NCBI GenBank assembly: GCA_963678705.1
Contig: OY783212.1
Span: 6,758,001 to 6,822,000 of the forward strand
Direction of reading: 5' to 3'
DNA: 64,000 bases
Source of the DNA: Panorpa germanica
Lineage: Eukaryota > Arthropoda > Insecta > Mecoptera > Panorpidae
The notes under the pieces: model-generated
What the model was told of the DNA's origin: nothing
Databases searched by the model: none
Seen by the model: the letters and a program-made list of their open reading frames with translations, nothing else
Program-made: the position numbers and the translations under genes
Part shown: positions 12,325 to 23,300 of the stretch, one piece after another
Numbering within the stretch: position 1 is the stretch's first letter
Layout of the letters: each line of letters starts with the position of its first letter

Positions 12325-13652
12325 TATATGGACGCTGTTATGCATTCATGTGTCAAGCGCCAGATACTGGGATTTGAGAAAATTAACATTCTAGTTTTTC
12401 TAATTCAAATTGTTCAGATAAGAATAATTAGAATTATTTTTATCATATAAGCAAGTAAATATTAGAACTATTACAGATATTCATGAATTATTCATTGGAA
12501 TATCATGAATTTAAAGAATAACTGATAAAATATAAAAAAATATTATTGCAAAATTCAATATGCTTAATTAAATTTGTAAAAATGTTTCAAAGTCTCATGA
12601 CACATAAAAGCAAATTAACTTATGGACTATTTATATTAATAAAATAATTTAAGGTTTATACTTCACAAATTAGAATTGGATTTTTATTGGAATTATTCTT
12701 TTATTAAATTTATCAACAGTGACATACGAACTTTTTATCAAAATTACATCAATAGTTTTTAAGTGATATTAATATATTCTAACATTGAAACGGAAGTTAT
12801 AACAAATTTCTCATCAATAAATTTCTAAATAATAATATGAAAATCCTGAATAAAAATTATTATTTTTTATTTATTTAAGGTAATATTATTTTTTAGTGCT
12901 CTTTTTGATTTATTATTACTGATTCTCATCTTCATCATCAGGATCAATGGCGAAGTCTAATGTGTTTCCTAGTCCTTCAATATCATCGATAAAATCAGCT
13001 GATTCAGCATCTTTGAGAAAATTGTAAAATTCTTGACAGTCTGGTGGAACTAATTTGAACAATTCATTTAAATCAGAAATTTTAGCTGAAGATAAAGCTT
13101 TTCCCTGTGGCCATAAATTCGGTAATTCAATATCATTCAATGTAATTAATTTCTTTCCTTTTTTCATTTTACCAATGTTAATGATTTGTGGTTGGTCAGA
13201 AAGTTTTGATTTTATTTCAATTAAGTGCGGAGTATCTTTATTCAATTTTATTTCAAACGTCTGAAGCCATGATATTTTTTTTTTATTTATATCAACTTTT
13301 CGATTTATTATTGATTTTAATAAAGGTTGAATCGAAATAAAATCTTTAGGTTTCATTTTTTTTATTATGAATTTATTTTTTCGACGACAATTTGTCATAA
13401 CTCTAAATGTCCTTTTCGAAGTTAAATAATACGAAACAATGCTTTAGGCGGATGAACCATTTTTGCAAAACGAGAATTCTGCATTGAGATATTGTAATAA
13501 TAAGTTTAAGCTTTTACATCGAATGCAAATTTTTTTATGACATAGTTCATAAAAAATATTTTTATTTATTGTATTAGAAACAACATTTCGTGCTTAACTC
13601 AATTTTTAATATTTTGGCGCTTGACACATGAATGCATAACAGCGTCCATATA
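12325..13652. mobile_element. 1.3-kb DNA transposon with perfect 38-bp TIRs
   Basis: The sequence TATATGGACGCTGTTATGCA at the left (12325-12362 in full, ending GTCAAGCGCCA) is repeated without a mismatch, inverted, at 13615-13652. The outermost TATA is self-complementary, so the target duplication could be TA or TATA and the exact edge is ambiguous by 2-4 bp. Inside is one intact open frame of 160 codons on the minus strand and no recognisable transposase. Perfect ends with an intact frame suggest recent insertion. The element is probably non-autonomous, keeping an accessory gene while a partner supplies the transposase. TA-duplicating, accessory-ORF superfamilies such as ISL2EU/IS4EU are possible, but this is a guess. 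Confidence 0.8.
12916..13398 (-). CDS. 160-aa ORF of the TIR element, unknown function
   Basis: An ATG-initiated frame of 160 codons lies wholly between the inverted ends of the 12325-13652 element. The N-terminal 60 residues are very basic (RRKNKF, KKMKPKD, NRKVDINKKK), suggesting nucleic-acid contact. A middle part carries TPHLIEIK and GKMKKGKKL. A conserved-looking block follows near residues 92-130 (LPNLWPQGKAL, ISDLNELFKLVPPDCQEFY), and the C-terminus is acidic (DPDDEDENQ). The pattern of leucine-proline, an aromatic, then a DL..L...PP....FY block reminds me of uncharacterised proteins linked to insect DNA transposons. That is recollection and not a search result. No DDE triad, zinc finger or membrane segment is visible. 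A short ATG frame upstream (13443-13505, MVHPPKALFR) ends at a stop and might be a remnant 5' exon. Its role is unknown. Confidence 0.6.
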   Translation of the reverse strand: MTNCRRKNKFIIKKMKPKDFISIQPLLKSIINRKVDINKKKISWLQTFEIKLNKDTPHLIEIKSKLSDQPQIINIGKMKKGKKLITLNDIELPNLWPQGKALSSAKISDLNELFKLVPPDCQEFYNFLKDAESADFIDDIEGLGNTLDFAIDPDDEDENQ

Positions 13653-16600
13653 TAAATCAGATAATAAATAACTGTTCATAGTGACCACTGCCCCACCTTT
13701 TGCATACTCTTGGCACCGATTCATTCATCCAAATCCAAAAACAAAGCCACAGTATGTTGCTTATCTCTTTGTAACATCTCCTGACCAACTTTAAAGAAAC
13801 AAGCAACGATTCCAGGCCATTAGACATCGTAAAACTACCAGTAAATACAACATTCCATGGAATAAAGTGATCTGAACCACTCGACACCGCAAGATAAAGT
13901 ATGGTAGGACGCAGGACACTCGAAACGTGGACCTTTCAATGGTGGTGTAGATCAGATCTGGCCAAGACGTTGCCCTCGGATATTTTTGATACCTGTTCTC
14001 TTAAAATGCTGACGATTAAAAGATTTTTATTAAGTATTAGCTCCTAATAATAATAAATTAATTGTATCTAGTCACACTTTCTTGACACGAAATGAATTGT
14101 ATCTATCTGACACGAGAACTATTCTATGCAGTCATAATTTCCCCGAATGAATCTTCAAACTTCAAATTACGGTCTCTAGATATTTACTTTACTTGTCTAT
14201 TGATTAATCCAAGTATGACTAGGACTGTTCGGAACAAGTAGATACAAGAATTTGTTTCAGTATACGCTCTCTGCTGTTTGAGTACAACTTAACAAAATTT
14301 AGGACTAAATTCAGAATATTAAAAGTGAACCCTAGTCCTCTGGGTGGCCGAAGTAGTTAGGTCGTACATTCTATCACTCAGTTCAGTGATCATATTAGTT
14401 TGGGATGTTTCTCCCCCAACTCATACATTCAATTCCAGCTTCCTCGTATACATGCAGATGCAATATCTGCTCAAAATTCGCTAGTTTAAGGTCTAGGCGA
14501 GGTTAGGGACTGATATCGTACACCTCTACGAGTGGAGGAAAAATCAACCATGATTTTCTGCATTCTTCTAACATTCAGCTATGCGCGGGTCCGCGCTCGA
14601 TTCCATGAGTGGCAATGAAATATAAGTAATAAACAAATCCATAAAACAAACAACTGTTATATTATAATTAATGTGAGATATAACCTAGCTGAAAGAAATC
14701 AAAGTAAAAAAATAAAAAAAAAGTGAACCGCGACTAACAATTCTTTTCCACATCTGTTATGCTTGAGAATAGTGTATATTTAGGAGAATAAATTATATAC
14801 TGCTATAGCTCCCAAGCATGTAAAAAAATGGATAAAAACTGATTTGGTTTAACTGCTTCTGCTTCATGTTATCTGGGTCACAATCACATGTAGAAAGTTT
14901 GTAATTAAAGTAAAATGGTTTTAATATAAATACACATTATATGCTGTGGTCGTTAGTACCGGTCTGAACTCTGAAGAGCAGTTTGGGCTTTGAAATATTA
15001 TTACATTTTGTTATCTAATAAATGAACATTCTGTGAGAGTTTTAGAAACAACTTTTACAATGAGGTCCTTGATATTAAAGGCTAAAATCATATTTAAAAT
15101 AATATAGACAGAAAATTTGATTTTATTAACATAGTTATAAAATCTATTTAACTCAAAAGTTCTGTGAAATAAATTTCATTGAATTCGTCATCAATTAAAC
15201 TACCTTCCGATTACTGTAGATAATTTGAAGTTATTTTTATTCTACTGTAGACACGATTGCCTTAAGAAGAAAGACTATATCCGCAAACCAAAACATGGAT
15301 ATTCTTACATTCAGATAATATTTTACTATAACAAAACATTATTTTACAGTTATTTTAAAAAGTCTTTAATTCTTAAAAAGGATTTGTAACATAATAAAAT
15401 CTGTTAGGATTAAACGATTTTCACTAATATTTTGTGACCAATTTAACAGCTTTCTGTAAAATAAATCAATCCTTTTAGCATACTTATACAATTTCGTAAG
15501 AGCACCTTTTTAAGGATAAATGAGCTTTAGAATAGCTATAAACTAAGACTTATTCTCATTAAGTAAAATATTGTATTAATATAATACTGTAATACGGAAA
15601 GCGACTGTTGTAAGTCATTCGAACGTTCATTTTTGTACTTATATTTAAAGTAAATTTTAAGAACAGGATCAAACATTTGATATAATTAATGATTATTCTT
15701 ATCTTAATAATTATTCTCTTTTTTCACAAATTGTCTAAAAATAAATATTTAAAAACCATGTGTGGTGAAAAATTCATATCTCTTTTAAAAATCGGCAAAA
15801 ATCGTTACTGCACATGCGTATTAATTTGATAGATATATACATCAAACTTCTATACATCAAATACGAAGATACACAATAGAGTAATTGAGCATGGATTAAC
15901 TCAAAGAAAATAGTACACACATTGTTAAATGGAAGTAAAACAAAATGAAAAATAAATAAATCGGTAAACTGGTTATCAATGAGATAAACAAACAAAACGA
16001 AACGAATTTGTGTTATTTAATTAAAAATAAAGTAATTCCGTCATTGTAAGGGTTGTATTTCAACCGTGAAACCAATGTAATTACATTGAGACCTTTTCTG
16101 TGTTTAACATTCTACTGGTTAAAATATCAAAGTTAAATTCACGTTAATTCATTATTGTAATTAGAAAATAATTGCACAGAATTAACAATTTAATTTTTAA
16201 GATTTACATTACTAGTTCTCGTTCATCAAGGCTGATTAGCAGTTAAGCTGATTATCCTTTGCGTTGTATGAAGTTGCATTAGTTATAAGTGTTAAATATT
16301 TATGTGAAATAATGTGTATTATAATTTCAAGCAAATTACTACATTAAGAGATAATCGCGGACTGCGATGAAATATAAATGAGTATTATAAAAGCGAGCTG
16401 TAGATAATTACAGTGTCGGATCAGGTGTGGGGCTCTGAAGCCATAAGGATGCCTTAAGATGTAAATTTACTATACCGTGTTTTATAACATCTATTTATAT
16501 ATTCTCTTCAAACAATTAGGATCTGAAGCATATAAAATTGAAAAACTAAAATAATTCGAATAATAAAAAAAATAGTATCCGTTTCGAATGCATTTTGGAC

Positions 16601-16710
16601 CAAAAATGGAGGCGAAAGTTTCAGAAACAAAAGGCATTACTCCACCTCATAAACTTAAGCTTTAAAATACGAAATTTCTTTTCGTGAACGTACCCAAATT
16701 TATTTTCTAT
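13653..16710. other. non-coding; possible decayed SINE
   Basis: The segment 13660-13980 just outside the transposon is less AT-rich and holds a 76-codon minus-strand frame without recognisable domains. Around 14345 the phrase GGTGGCCGAAGTAGTTAGG resembles an RNA polymerase III A box from a tRNA-derived SINE, and CGCTCGATTCC near 14587 resembles a B box, but their spacing of over 200 bp is wrong for one unit. Nothing else was seen. Confidence 0.35.
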
Positions 16711-16711
16711 C

Positions 16712-16775
16712 TATGGCTTAGAACGTGCTTCGAAAAATGTTACTCAAATTGTAATCAGGCTATTCGACATTACTA
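16712..16775. repeat. dispersed 60-bp repeat, copy 1
   Basis: The phrase TTAGAACGTGCTTCGAAAAA followed by ACTCAAATTGTAA and CAG recurs at 19663-19725 with a handful of differences. The second copy abuts the right arm of the foldback at 19424-19659, so this piece may belong to the same old element. No function is evident. Confidence 0.5.
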
Positions 16776-17645
16776 CGATACGAAAAAATGTTTGTAGGGT
16801 TCGTGTGTTACTGTGAAGTTATGTCCTTTTTATATTTATTTCAGTGCATCAACTTTCGATAGTTATTAGCACTTAAAACAATATATACATTTATAAACAT
16901 TTGTAATACATAAATTATACTTAATATAATACTAGTATGGATATAGTAAGAATAATATACGTTACTGTTAGTGGGCTGTTACTTTGATCACATATTGCTT
17001 GTGGTCCTCTTTTGAATAAAGCTGTGAAGTTGTATTGGTAGGAGAATGAATACCCCGCTATTAAGTACACAAAGTTACATAAATATTAAGTACGATGACT
17101 ATTTTCTTTTGTTTCGAGACTGTACCCAGTACGTATATTTCGACGAATTGAAGACGTAATGAAGGGATTCAAGCAAGCACACATTTATCATATTCAGCCC
17201 TTTTAGCACCAAGCGGCAGATAGATTTTTGTACATGGATTAAAATTTCAAATAGTCTCGCGTGTTATTTCGTTCTCGTTTTCCCCGTTTGGAAATTTTAA
17301 GCGCTGGGGTTCTTTCCTGATCGAGTTCGTTACTGAAACTGAAATTATCAGCTTATGAGATTTTCGTACCCGTTCCTTAAATTAATTTTACAGTGGTCCT
17401 TTATATTAAATTAAACTAATAAATAACAAGGTATAAGTAGAGTTTAGAGTCCATTTCCTTTATTTAACCGTGGATATTTGATCCTACATTATCTCCTGTT
17501 AAAATTAATGAAATTGTAGACATCTTAAATTGAGGTGAAAGTCATTTATTACTATCTTCTGCCAGCACCACTGTAGGTTTAAAATTTATATGAAATTTAT
17601 TTATATGTAGCATAAAATACAGGAATTTATTATTTATTATTATTA
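16776..17645. other. non-coding, nothing recognised
   Basis: AT-rich sequence without an open frame of note and without repeats that I could match elsewhere. Confidence 0.45.
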
Positions 17646-17647
17646 TA

Positions 17648-18154
17648 CAGGGTGTTTGGTAGCAAGGTGCAAAGCCTTAAGGGGATGATAGTTGACACCA
17701 TTTAGAACATTTTAAGCCATACATGTCTTAGCCGTAGTCTGCTTATTTATTTTTTACTGCTATTTTTATGTTTTTTTTATAAAAACACAATTTCTGACAG
17801 ATAAATGCCAACAGTGGCCTAATTTAAGTTGGTATGTTAATTGTTTTATTTTTTGGCGTTCGTCAGATGTGTACCTAAACTAATAAATCAAGTTCCAAGC
17901 ATCTGTGTTATTTAAAAAAAATACTAGACGCTTTTGAAGTTGTAAAAACTTTTAAAATTAAAAAAAGCTGTTGCAGTTTATTGCATTTAGAAAAATTAAA
18001 AAAATAGCCTCGATCATTCAAACTTTTTAAAAACATGCTCGGTTATTGGCCTTTCTTTTAAGGTATCATTTAGGCTGATATCTTACCAATTCTCAGAATT
18101 GAAATGTCAACTATCATCCCATCAAGGCTTTGCACCTTGCTACTAAACACCCTG
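17648..18154. mobile_element. 507-bp MITE with CAGGGTGTTTGGTAGC ends
   Basis: The left end CAGGGTGTTTGGTAGCAAGG continues into TGCAAAGCCTTAAGG and GATGATAGTTGACA. The inverted complement ends at 18154 with GCTACTAAACACCCTG. The ends match over about 55 bp with a few differences and TA flanks both sides (17646-17647 and 18155-18156), as expected for a TA-targeting Tc1/mariner-like or similar MITE. The interior is non-coding. An internally deleted fragment lies at 37014-37170. Confidence 0.75.
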
Positions 18155-18165
18155 TATAAGTATCC

Positions 18166-18380
18166 ATAAATTACGTCACTCGCAAGTGGGTGGCCACAGT
18201 CAAGGTGGGGGGGGGGAGAAGATTTGTAACGTCACATGCAGTATAAAATATATAACAAATTGTATTACGAGGAATTGAAATGTGTAGTAAGTTAATTTTT
18301 TTTAAAAAAGTAATGTCCTGAAAAAAATTCCTGAATAGCAGGAAATTTGTGTGACGTCATAAAGGTTGTTCACGGGGTTG
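18166..18380. repeat. copy of the CCATAAATTACGTCAC repeat family
   Basis: Starts ATCCATAAATTACGTCACTC and ends with a degraded inverted partner around GTGTGACGTCATAAAGG. The whole is about the same length as the better-preserved copy at 40190-40393. It includes a poly-G run near 18207-18216 and several GACGTCA-like (CRE-type) motifs. It was probably a short inverted-repeat element into which, or beside which, the mariner relic at 18418 landed. Confidence 0.5.
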
Positions 18381-18417
18381 TAGTTATCCTATTTAATTGA
18401 CAAAGATTACGTAGGGC

Positions 18418-18740
18418 AAGTCTTGTATAAGAATTTCAACATGAAAAATGTGTGTGCGAAATTGGTGCCGAAAATTCTCACAATCGAAGATGTTTCTAGG
18501 AAAGTATAACATCGCAGTGCTATACCATCCGCTTTATTCACCTTGGTTGGTTCCATTTGACTTTTATCTGTTTCTCAAACTTAAATCTGCTTTAAAAGGA
18601 ACAAGATTTCAGACTGTTGAAGCTGTGAAAGGACAAGTGTCGCGCGTCTTGATTGAGCTCACAGAAGAAGACTTCCGCTACTGTTTTGAACAATGGAAAA
18701 TTCTCATGGAGCTGTGTAGCGCGATAGAGAAGTAGTGTAT
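18418..18740 (+). pseudogene. mariner transposase relic, internally deleted
   Basis: Two pieces of a Tc1/mariner DD34D transposase are joined by a deletion. From 18441 one frame reads VCAKLVPKILT, the linker before the catalytic core. After a frame change, from about 18508 the sequence encodes the C-terminal end: YNIAVLYHPLYSPWLVPFDFYLF (split in the middle by differences from the usual YSPDLAP), then LKGTRFQTVEAVK, LTEEDFRYCFEQWK, and a stop at 18733. The residue D in PFDFYLF corresponds to the third catalytic aspartate. The first two are lost with the deletion. It cannot encode an active enzyme. It shares the VCAK..VP and CFEQ motifs with the relics at 22848 and 48427. Confidence 0.85.
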
Positions 18741-19218
18741 ATTAAAGGTGACAGTAATTAAATATGTATAAATTAGAAATAAAAAGTTTTACAGCGTCAG
18801 CGAATCTTTAATTAACTTTGCATCAGAGTACTTTTGTTTTATAAATGAAAAAACAACAAAATAAACTCTTATTTTTTAATTAAAGTAAATAGTAGAATTC
18901 TTTTGTATTAAATCTATTTACTGTATTTAAAAGTACTTAGTATTCTGTCAAAGAACTGCGTCGTATATCTTTGGCTTAGTTAAACACTTGAGTCTTAAGC
19001 CGAGTTCATAGAGCTTTAAATTGTATCTTTTCAAACGATTTCTATTCCGGATGATATCATCTGGTAGATTCATGGTCCACCATTTCGTTAGCCAAAGCAA
19101 GTTAATAAATTACAACCCAGAGCCTAGTGCCTAGGGCCTAGTGATCTCACATAAACCGTAGAGTAAACAAATAACAGAGCCAGCTTATGTATAAATATAA
19201 AAGTAAATATAATAGAGT
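18741..19218. other. non-coding between mariner relic and foldback
   Basis: Contains a small internal duplication (AGAGCCTAGTGCCTAGGGCCTAGTG split around 19130) and no gene. Confidence 0.4.
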
Positions 19219-19396
19219 GAGATCCCAGAGCTGGTAGACATCACTTATTTTCTGATGAACAACATGTGTAAGATTGAGTAGTGTTAGTTTTTACAATGAT
19301 CGTATGCCTACCTGATAACTCTGCGGCCATTTTCCAGGTATCAGGTAATCAAGGTTTATGTCTCACTCACACTCATGCGTATGAATAATGCCCTCT
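19219..19396. mobile_element. half copy of the 1651-1987 foldback
   Basis: Matches one arm plus the loop of the element at 1651: GATCCCAG, then ACATCACTTATTTTCTGATG, GTGTAAGATTGAGTAGTG and CATTTTCCAGGTATC, ending at ATGAATAATG, which corresponds to the loop. The second arm is missing, although a scrap of it (CATCAGAAAATAAGTAAG, near 19516-19534) survives inside the next foldback. This indicates that the second foldback inserted into or replaced that arm. Confidence 0.7.
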
Positions 19397-19423
19397 CGTT
19401 CCTACTCATAGCAGAATTAAAAT

Positions 19424-19659
19424 TGGGTCTAGGGGATGTCTGGCCACTTGGATCGATCTATCCTCTTGTAAAATGTTTTAAAACAGTTGTCTTGCTAACA
19501 TATATAAAAATGGATCATCAGAAAATAAGTAAGTTTAAGTAATTTTTATGTCAGCTTTAAAGCGTCTGCAAGGTAATACAAGGTATTACAAGACAACTGT
19601 TTTAAAACCTTTTACAAGAGGAGAGATAGATCCAAGAGGCCAAACATCCTCTACACCCA
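19424..19659. mobile_element. second foldback element, 71-bp arms
   Basis: The left arm (19424-19495) includes GGGGATGTCTGGCCACTTGG and TTTTAAAACAGTTGTCTTG. The right arm (19589-19659) is its complement with about one difference per seven bases, including CAAGACAACTGTTTTAAAAC and GAGGCCAAACATCCTC. The loop of about 93 bp holds remains of the first foldback. A 67-codon open frame across the right arm is incidental. Confidence 0.65.
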
Positions 19660-19662
19660 TCT

Positions 19663-19725
19663 GTGGTTTAGAACGTGCTTCGAAAAATCTGACTCAAATT
19701 GTAACCAGAGTATTCAAGGGATGTG
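19663..19725. repeat. dispersed 60-bp repeat, copy 2
   Basis: Second copy of the TTAGAACGTGCTTCG repeat first seen at 16712. It directly follows the right arm of the foldback at 19424-19659. Confidence 0.5.
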
Positions 19726-19860
19726 ATACAATGCGTGGGATGGTTTTTTAAAAAAGGCAATTTCGTGAAAAATGTATAAATTTCCATGAGAGTTAAGAAA
19801 GGTTAGTTATTTTATAAAAGTTTATTAATTAAAGTAAGTGATATCACTTCAAAGGGGCTC

Positions 19861-19916
19861 CACAAAATGTGACAAGGACGGCGTGATGTGTGACGTAATT
19901 TATGAATGGCCCTTAA
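19861..19916. repeat. right half of a CCATAAATTACGTCAC family copy
   Basis: Ends GTGTGACGTAATTTATGAAT followed by GGCCC, the inverted partner of the left end seen at 18166 and 40190. Only this end is present. Together with 18166 it brackets about 1.75 kb of nested elements, but the pair need not be one original element. Confidence 0.5.
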
Positions 19917-20304
19917 TATAATAAAAGCGATTTTAGAAATGAAATTATGTTCGTATGTGTTACAGACGTAACTTGATTAGCAATAACTTAGCCACATGAA
20001 GAGTCTGAACAGGTATTAACAACTTTAATGGTATCATAATCTTCAGACGTATTAAATATTCCGAATATCTCTCAAGATTACCGAACAAACGCGAGTGAAG
20101 TCACAGCGTGACCTTGAAAATTAAATTTATTTCTTAGACTCTGTATTTTACGAGTAAGTTATGTTACAGAAAGAGATTATTATCACATTTGGGTCGGTTT
20201 CTGAATTTCTAGTTTAAGGTGACATTGGGTGTCACTTGAACAGAAAACGTGCCGCGCATAAGATGAACTTATGTTTGAATGGTAACCTAATAATCTAAAA
20301 TATC
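19917..20304. other. non-coding, nothing recognised
   Basis: No gene or repeat recognised. Confidence 0.4.
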
Positions 20305-20308
20305 TTAC

Positions 20309-20580
20309 TGCGTGATTACTAGGTCTATTTGTTTTTTAACCAAAATACAATTTTTGGACAGTTTCTCGTAGTTGTTCATATGAAAATCAATATTATGTGC
20401 TGCAATTGGTGGAACTACTTCATATGTTGGAATTACAAGCGATTTCAAATGATATTTACAAAGCGTAACATTTGACAAATAGTTTACTGAGTTGTTTGAT
20501 GTTGTATTATTTCTTAGATGGCTGTATATATTTTGCAAGATATCATCAGTAGGTGTTGTACTCTTATTCGACGGTGACAT
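20309..20580 (-). CDS. possible first coding exon, unknown protein
   Basis: An ATG-initiated frame encodes about 90 residues rich in Asn, Ser and Thr (MSPSNKSTTPTDDILQ at the start) and then a less biased part (SLVIPTYEVVPPIAAHN, NNYEKLSKNCILVKKQIDL). The frame stops at 20305, but four bases before the stop is a good splice donor (ACGCA|GTAAGA), so the true exon could end at 20309 and continue elsewhere. No downstream exon was found and I recognise no family. No signal peptide or membrane segment is visible. Chance open frames of this length do occur in this window, so the call is weak. The mixed amino-acid content and the donor are what make it stand out. Confidence 0.25.
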
Positions 20581-22847
20581 GTATTGTATACTCGTATGTA
20601 GTATAGGGTAATGAATGTATATTTATTAATTGAATAATAAAATAAATTACCAACAATCAAACCCAGGAATATAGCGCTGATACGGGAATATAATTCGATG
20701 ACACAGCCTTAATCAACCCTGTCGCTATGTCGCTATGTTATTTTTAACAAGTATTTATATTACATTAAAATAGACCTTATGTAAAAAGTTTATGTATTAC
20801 TCCCTATATAACACAACAAATGATATTTTAAACCCCCTACCATACTTTAAAGTTGTTCGTAATATGTATAGCCTCCTTCTCCTGAAATATATACGTGGTT
20901 TTAACTTTAAACCACAAATTAGAATTATTATTCTTTTGCTAAATTAAACTGTAAATTTATTTACTGTACAAAAATTAATTAAAAGTGGAGTTATTATTTA
21001 CAAACTTTTTTTTACTAACCTACTATACTTTTGCTTGTAGTGAAAGGGAAAGTAAGGGGAGTGGAGGTGGTTGGGTGGTTCTACAGTTAAACAAACTTTA
21101 CATTTATCGGGTCATTTAACTATTTGTTTCACTTTTAAACTGGGTAAAACATTAAATAAGACGTTGAACCAGCAACTTTGCGGATTAACTGCAAGTAATT
21201 AAAGTTTATTATTGTAAAACACTCTAAGGATTATTTGCCTCGGATAAAAAAACAGGGTGATTCTATTATTTACTTTTTCTTTTTTTTCATCAATTCGCTA
21301 CATATTCGTGGATCCAAGCGAAATATGATTTCAGGGTTAATTCATTCTAAAACTCTACTTCTTTTTTGTACTTTCACGGTACATTATATTTATAGTATCA
21401 ATATCTAAACACACAACGACACAAAAGTGTGTCAGATATTTAGAGACACCTTATAATCAGTAGGAAATGAAGAAACAACTTTCTACTCAGATAAAACGAC
21501 TATACGTTTTAAGTTTTATTATTAGTTGTAGCGTGTACATTTTACTCCCGGTTCGATAATGATTTTTCTTAAAATCCTTCAGTGACCAGCGCCGTTTTGA
21601 CAACGCTGATCCTGCATTCTGACAAGCAGAGTCCTGAATCCCAACGGAATAGCGACGTGTTGTGAGTAATTGCTCATTCATGTGGTAAAGGAAGGTAAAG
21701 ATGCTCCACAGACGGTGCGGCGTTCCAAATCTCTTGCCACTTGATGGAAATAGAGTAAAAATATTTTCCAGAGAGAGATTTCCTGAAAATGCTTACTGTC
21801 ATGTTATTTCAAATACAACGTTATGGTTTTATTATTTTACCGACGTTTTTGACATGTTCGAGTATCGAAACATAAACTGCGTATGGGTTTGCTTGAATTA
21901 ATATGAAATTTTCTAAAAAATCAGTGAAAGTTTGTGAAGTTTGTCAATATGTTATTTTATCTGCATGCAGCGGTGTATTTATAAGTTCTACACTCTACTA
22001 AGAAAATCACAAGTCGCCAGAAAACACTTGCTGTGTAAGAGGACCCTAAATTGTTCAGGTTTTGCAGATATCTTCAATAAAACACGAAATGTTTTCTTTG
22101 TAGAACATACTCATCTATTATCACTTGCGGTTGAACTTTTCATTGAGTTTTATTACAGTTTTCTCCTTGATTTGCACGACTTCCTGATAACTATGCGTTT
22201 CCTTAGAAAGTCCACATAAATACGCGATAACGCAGTGTAACTCGTGTCAGTAAAGACCCTTTATACGATGTTGATATTACCATAAACGACCCCAACAAAA
22301 ATCATAGATAAATATAATGTAACCCATGGATTTGGTCAATTTCCTTTTTCATTTGTAACAGCAATTTTATCTGGCTGAAGTAAACCATGCCCTAGTGCTG
22401 TAGTCGTTAGAGTCCCTTCTCCTGTGCTATGTACAGGATATGCTTCAGTGACTGACTCCTTGGATATAATCCGGAGAGAGGTTGATGGCAGCACCTACAT
22501 CAATACGTTGAAAACAGTGAATAGAGAGGGATGAGACAAGGGGGGTGGAAGTTTTATATTATTACCTTTTTGGGTCACTGTTTTCGTACATTCTTTATAT
22601 CACCCTTAGACAAATACTCCGATCGGTTAATCCAGAGGATAGGGGACCTTCTGGTATGCGTCTAACGTTTCTGTAGAATCAAATACCGTAAAATATTCTT
22701 TGAGGAAAATACTAAATTAAAATTTACGTTCTTATGAATTTTAATATATTTCAACTTACTGTTATTACATTACTTTGCTAAAAAACGGTCAAATATATTA
22801 TGTATTTTAATAACATTGTATTGATGTTTACTATAAAGAAGAACCAC
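20581..22847. other. non-coding; short SINE-like motif
   Basis: No credible gene. Open frames at 21487-21681 (minus), 21701-21901 and 21941-22219 (plus) show no known domain. The phrase CTGTAGTCGTTAGAGTCC near 22400 faintly resembles a polymerase III A box, but no B box follows at tRNA distance. Confidence 0.4.
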
Positions 22848-23300
22848 GCATGCGCCAAAGTAGTACGACCGAAATCTGTGTAGCATAAACTCTTCTCTTT
22901 AGATTGCCGCTTCTCCCGAGTCTGTAGACATATTATTCTCCAAGTGATCATCGTTTGTATAAGATCTTTTTTTTGTTTTGTCGAAAAAATTATAACTGTT
23001 TTAATAGAACAACGAGTTGCTGTGGAAATTCATATGAAACTTGGAAAAAGCAGAAACTAGGCATTGGCAAAGAATACTTAAGCGAAATTTTAGGCAAGAA
23101 TTTTAAAATGCAAGAAGTATGTGCGAAAATGGTGCCTATAATGTCATATTCAAAAAAAAAGAAGCTATCAAAATATTTGTACTGTCACTTTAAGTTTCAT
23201 TGGAAATGTCTCAAAGTTCTTGGAAAAATTGATAACATGTGAACTAAGGGTTATCCATGCATTGGAAGAGAGCAAATTTACCGAGAGCTAAAAAAGTTCG
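22848..23300 (+). pseudogene. mariner transposase relic, N-terminal half deleted
   Basis: The untranslated leader (GATTGCCGCTTCTCCCGAG, then CATATTATTCTCC, then TATAAGAT) matches the leader of the relic at 48427. From 23004 the frame reads IEQRVAVEIHMKLGKSRN and a stop, which is the start of a mariner transposase. After a deletion of about a hundred codons the next recognisable segment is EVCAKMVPIM at 23111. Everything after is frame-broken. No catalytic aspartate survives. A 95-codon plus-strand frame at 22955-23242 runs through it, partly in the wrong frame. Confidence 0.75.

Noticed and set aside
13657..13887. 76-codon minus-strand frame next to the 1.3-kb transposon
   Set aside because: It lies outside the inverted repeat and shows no domain. 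The less AT-rich composition alone is not evidence of coding.
14343..14600. tRNA-derived SINE from an A-box-like and a B-box-like phrase
   Set aside because: The two boxes are more than 200 bp apart, far beyond the distance for a tRNA-type promoter.
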